A stretch of DNA of 64,000 nucleotides from Watersipora subatra. Taxonomy: Eukaryota > Bryozoa > Gymnolaemata > Cheilostomatida > Watersiporidae. The stretch is taken from positions 3,100,001 through 3,164,000 of the forward strand of contig NC_088711.1 in NCBI RefSeq assembly GCF_963576615.1. The letters are read 5' to 3'. Positions 62,201 to 64,000 of this stretch are shown piece by piece. The position numbers and the translations under genes are program-made. Numbering within the stretch: the stretch's first letter is position 1; every line of letters starts with the position of its first letter. The notes beneath the pieces were generated by a model that ran no database searches, was not told the origin of the DNA, and saw nothing but the letters and a program-made list of their open reading frames with translations.

Positions 62201-63816
62201 AGAAAGCTCGCCGGAGATCAACTTGGCTACATCGTGGAAGTTGTCCGTTCAAACAAGGATCAGCCGGATGCTGCTAGAGCTAAGTATGAGCAGAAGTACA
62301 ACATACCTTCATATTTGGGTGAGTAGTGGGCAACGCTGTCGCTTTTTCCTTACTTTTGACCTTTGATTGGCCTTGGTTCATATCTTTGTATTTTGCTCTT
62401 CTATCTTCTCCATCGAACAACTCTGCTATCAAAACTTTATCGTTATGATTTCTATTAGGCTCATTCCGGCTGAAACCGTAATTGGTGTGCAAAGGATTTT
62501 ATATGATATGGTATCACCATGATTCATTTAGTTTAAGCAATCTCCATAGTTCAACATCTCGTACAGTTCTATATTTGTTTGCAGCTCACTCTGCTGACGT
62601 ACAGGGCCACAGTCGCACTAACTCTGAGGTAGATTCTACTGATGCGAGTGATAGACACAGGTGCTGCAACAGCTCTGATGTGACGGCTGATGGAGTTGGT
62701 AAATTCGCTTTACCTGACAACCTGAGCCCACCTCTTTCGGTTGACGAGTGCTACACCCGAGATAGGTCAACCACCTGGTCAGCCACGACGAGAGTAATGA
62801 AGGAAGACACGAGGAAGGGTTCGCTTGGTGAGACCTCATCTGCTACTCAGCTGTCGACGGTAAGTGCTGGGACACCTGTATACTTGAAGGTTCACTATCT
62901 CGCAATTAAAATGCATTAGATATGCTTTCAAATTTCCTACACATAGGGTTATGCGTGGAGATAGGCGTGAGGCATTTGGATTTCAATTGTGTACTACTAT
63001 CAGTCGTAGGACAAATTCGGTAGCCTTTCCCTGACTGAGGTAGAGGAAAGTATGTGACAGCGGAGTTGGTCTGTTGACAGAGGATAGTGCATGGTTGCAG
63101 ATGCATTATTAAAAACTAGCCTGAGATCTATATAAATAAATTAATGTCTGTAAAATACAATGATCAAATGCTTGCTTTATAACGATGTTGTTTAGTGTGA
63201 GCTAAAAATGCCCTTATGGAATTCGTTTGTTGTTTGGCCATAGAGTATCATGTCAATCACTCATCACTGAAAGAGGCATTTTGAGAATAGCTCCAAGTTC
63301 ATAAACTACACGTATTCTTATCATGTAGCCCATTCTACGATAGATGTTCATCGATGTTCTGTCACGTTGCAAGGGTATGTGTAAGGATTTTGAAAGCTCC
63401 CCCTATTGTTAGTTTCATGACTGTGACAGTGTTTACATTGCACTCAACAGCCTATTGAGTGAGGCTGGGCGAGGAGTCAAGTTGGCACGGTTGTTTCTAA
63501 CTCCAACACGAGATTATCTCCAGCTTCAACAAATTTGTTTGAGTTGATCATATATATTCTGAACAATTACTTCTTAGACCTCATGATTGCGTTACAACAG
63601 TTGCTTATCTGTGTGACAAAGAAACTATGCCTTGTGGCAGTTAGGTAGGATGAGTATCTACAAGAGCCATATGAATGTTGCCTATTTCTTTACTTTTTCT
63701 CCATTTAGATTCATGGTGTGACTGGAAACCACATAGCGACCAGCAAGTCTAACTTTGATTTTCCTTGTCATATCTCAGAAGAAGTTCTGTTCGATGAAGG
63801 AATAGAAGAGGGAAAG
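44276..63816 (+). CDS. WNK: WNK-type serine/threonine kinase (5' part; continues past the right edge)
   Basis: Twelve coding exons: 44276-44689, 46336-46493, 52591-52811, 55389-55546, 57422-57510, 58513-58723, 58959-59243, 61473-61534, 61668-61836, 62174-62318, 62585-62859 and 63709-63816. All junctions are GT/AG and in frame, 765 codons so far. The kinase domain spans about 105-360. The WNK signature is clear: Lys118 in [11 protein letters not shown] with Cys135 (VAWCEL) where other kinases have the catalytic Lys. HRDLKCDN (catalytic Asp229), DLGLA (248-252, the chloride-binding Leu positions) and FMAPEMY follow. An OSR1_C/PF2-like domain covers about 376-440 and a second related domain about 545-610. 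WNKs sense chloride and volume and phosphorylate SPAK/OSR1 (Fray). The activation loop lacks the two usual serines. Start 44276 is the first Met in a frame open from 44198; the C-terminal part is outside the window. Confidence 0.95.
45861..45931. repeat. 14-bp tandem repeat ending in a hairpin (WNK intron 1)
   Basis: Three tandem TGTACACGAGTAAG units run into their own complement: arms at 45887-45902 and 45909-45924 are exact (AGTGTACACGAGTAAG and its complement) with a 6-nt loop. Confidence 0.92.
46961..47010. repeat. 16-bp triplet repeat
   Basis: Three copies of a TGCTTCTCGAATCCTG-type unit immediately before the larger array. Confidence 0.85.
47003..47716. repeat. 36-38-bp minisatellite (WNK intron 2)
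   Basis: About 19 units sharing GGGATTGTGGTAAACATGA. Two length classes alternate irregularly: one continuing GGTCCTGTTAGGAGGGTAT (about 38 bp) and one continuing TCCTTTTTGGAGGGTAT (about 36 bp). Several minus-strand frames stay open (MFTTIPYPP-type repeats), an effect of the stop-poor unit. Confidence 0.95.
47717..52590. other. Rest of WNK intron 2
   Basis: Non-coding. A short (CTGT)n run lies near 48036-48056. No element ends or conserved exon recognised; ORFs of 60-93 codons here have no motif. Confidence 0.5.
52976..53302. repeat. 29-bp satellite with two alternating unit types (WNK intron 3)
   Basis: About eleven units sharing CTTATAAGGGGTAGCTCTATG. They mostly alternate between a CACCAATC form and a TCCCAATT form, giving a 58-bp higher-order dimer. 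The last units are consecutive CACC forms. Confidence 0.95.
53762..54954. mobile_element. hAT-like element with exact 8-bp target-site duplication
   Basis: Flanked by GATAAAAT at 53754-53761 and 54955-54962. The left terminus is CAGGGTTGGGAAAAACC and the right terminus is the complement of CTGGGTTGACTTGG. Subterminal regions at both ends are dense in AAACCGGTTT-type palindromes. No transposase ORF. An 8-bp duplication and CAGGGTTG ends are typical of hAT elements. It sits in WNK intron 3 between two tandem arrays. Confidence 0.9.
55020..55262. repeat. 57-58-bp tandem repeat (WNK intron 3)
   Basis: Four and a half units containing GCTAGAGAAATTACACCTTG and AGGACCTCACATCTATTAAT. A related AGAGAAATTACACCT sits at 53304, on the other side of the hAT-like element, so that element inserted between two parts of one older repeat-bearing region. 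Confidence 0.93.
56146..56360. repeat. 34-bp tandem repeat (WNK intron 4)
   Basis: Six units sharing TAAATCACAGTGC(C/T)TTTTGG and TAGACTAACAGC. Confidence 0.95.
56780..56825. repeat. 11-bp hairpin plus third arm copy
   Basis: AACCTTTCACA and its complement TGTGAAAGGTT around an AACA loop, followed within 10 bases by another AACCTTTCACATG. Confidence 0.85.
57988..58062. repeat. 17-bp tandem repeat (WNK intron 5)
   Basis: Four to five units of CATAAGTATATATAATA. Confidence 0.92.
60217..60499. repeat. 26-bp tandem array that reverses orientation (WNK intron 7)
   Basis: About nine forward units (AACATGTTAAACCATTGCAG then TGTTTT) run to about 60445, then two units in the reverse orientation (ACACTGCAATGGTTTAACAT) follow without a gap. 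Each unit also contains the palindrome AACATGTT. Confidence 0.95.
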
Positions 63817-64000
63817 GTATGCTCAATGTTGCACTCACTTCCTCGCCATACGAGGTTTTGACCTTTTGCCAGTAATTTATTCCACTATTTAAGTCCATTG
63901 TACATATACATTAAGTCTTTGAGGAGTTGTCCGCTCCACTAAACAACTTCCGCTCTAATTTCTATTGTCCCTATTATAGAGGTATCATAATTAATCCAAT

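Noticed and set aside
1-64000. tRNA, rRNA or CRISPR-like arrays
   Set aside because: I saw no tRNA cloverleaf motifs or rRNA stretches by eye. The tandem arrays have no unique spacers between units, so none is CRISPR-like. A tRNA scan was not possible here.

Overview
The window is nuclear DNA of an AT-rich, intron-rich invertebrate animal. Four conserved protein genes can be assembled from short exons with GT/AG borders and matching phases, and the intergenic and intronic space is full of short inverted-repeat transposons, minisatellites and one intact LINE. The gene set and the single PGC-1-type coactivator fit a bilaterian invertebrate, with a lophotrochozoan plausible, but I cannot name the species.

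Layout. (1) 2.05-3.3 kb, minus strand: an NME6-type nucleoside diphosphate kinase whose last exon(s) were not found. (2) 5.8-15.0 kb, minus strand: a complete 14-coding-exon PGC-1/PPRC1/Spargel-type coactivator with acidic N-terminus, HCF-binding-like motif, RS region, RRM and conserved C-terminus. It predicts 721 residues and every junction keeps frame. (3) 17.2-20.5 kb, plus strand: a five-exon coiled-coil gene resembling human C6orf163, divergent from the coactivator gene. (4) 20.5-44 kb: no conserved host gene. This stretch holds a full-length LINE with an exact 11-bp target-site duplication (25.7-29.5 kb), two inverted Kolobok-like elements flanking it, two copies of a larger TA-flanked element, two other inverted-repeat elements and several minisatellites. 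(5) 44.3 kb to the right edge, plus strand: the 5' part of a WNK kinase gene (12 coding exons, 765 codons, continuing outside). Its introns hold a hAT-like element with an exact 8-bp target-site duplication and many tandem arrays.

How the genes relate. The coactivator and the NME6-type kinase lie in tandem on the same strand, and both families act in mitochondrial biogenesis or mitochondrial nucleotide supply. WNK is the upstream kinase of the chloride and volume-sensing cascade. I see no sign that the four genes form one unit; ordinary genomic adjacency is the default reading.

Most notable observations: WNK activation-loop phosphoserines replaced by Asp and Thr; a coactivator HCF motif reading NHDY rather than DHDY; an intact LINE lodged in the 58-bp gap between two inverted Kolobok-like elements; and a tandem array that flips orientation inside a WNK intron. 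No previously undescribed defence or enzymatic system was recognised.
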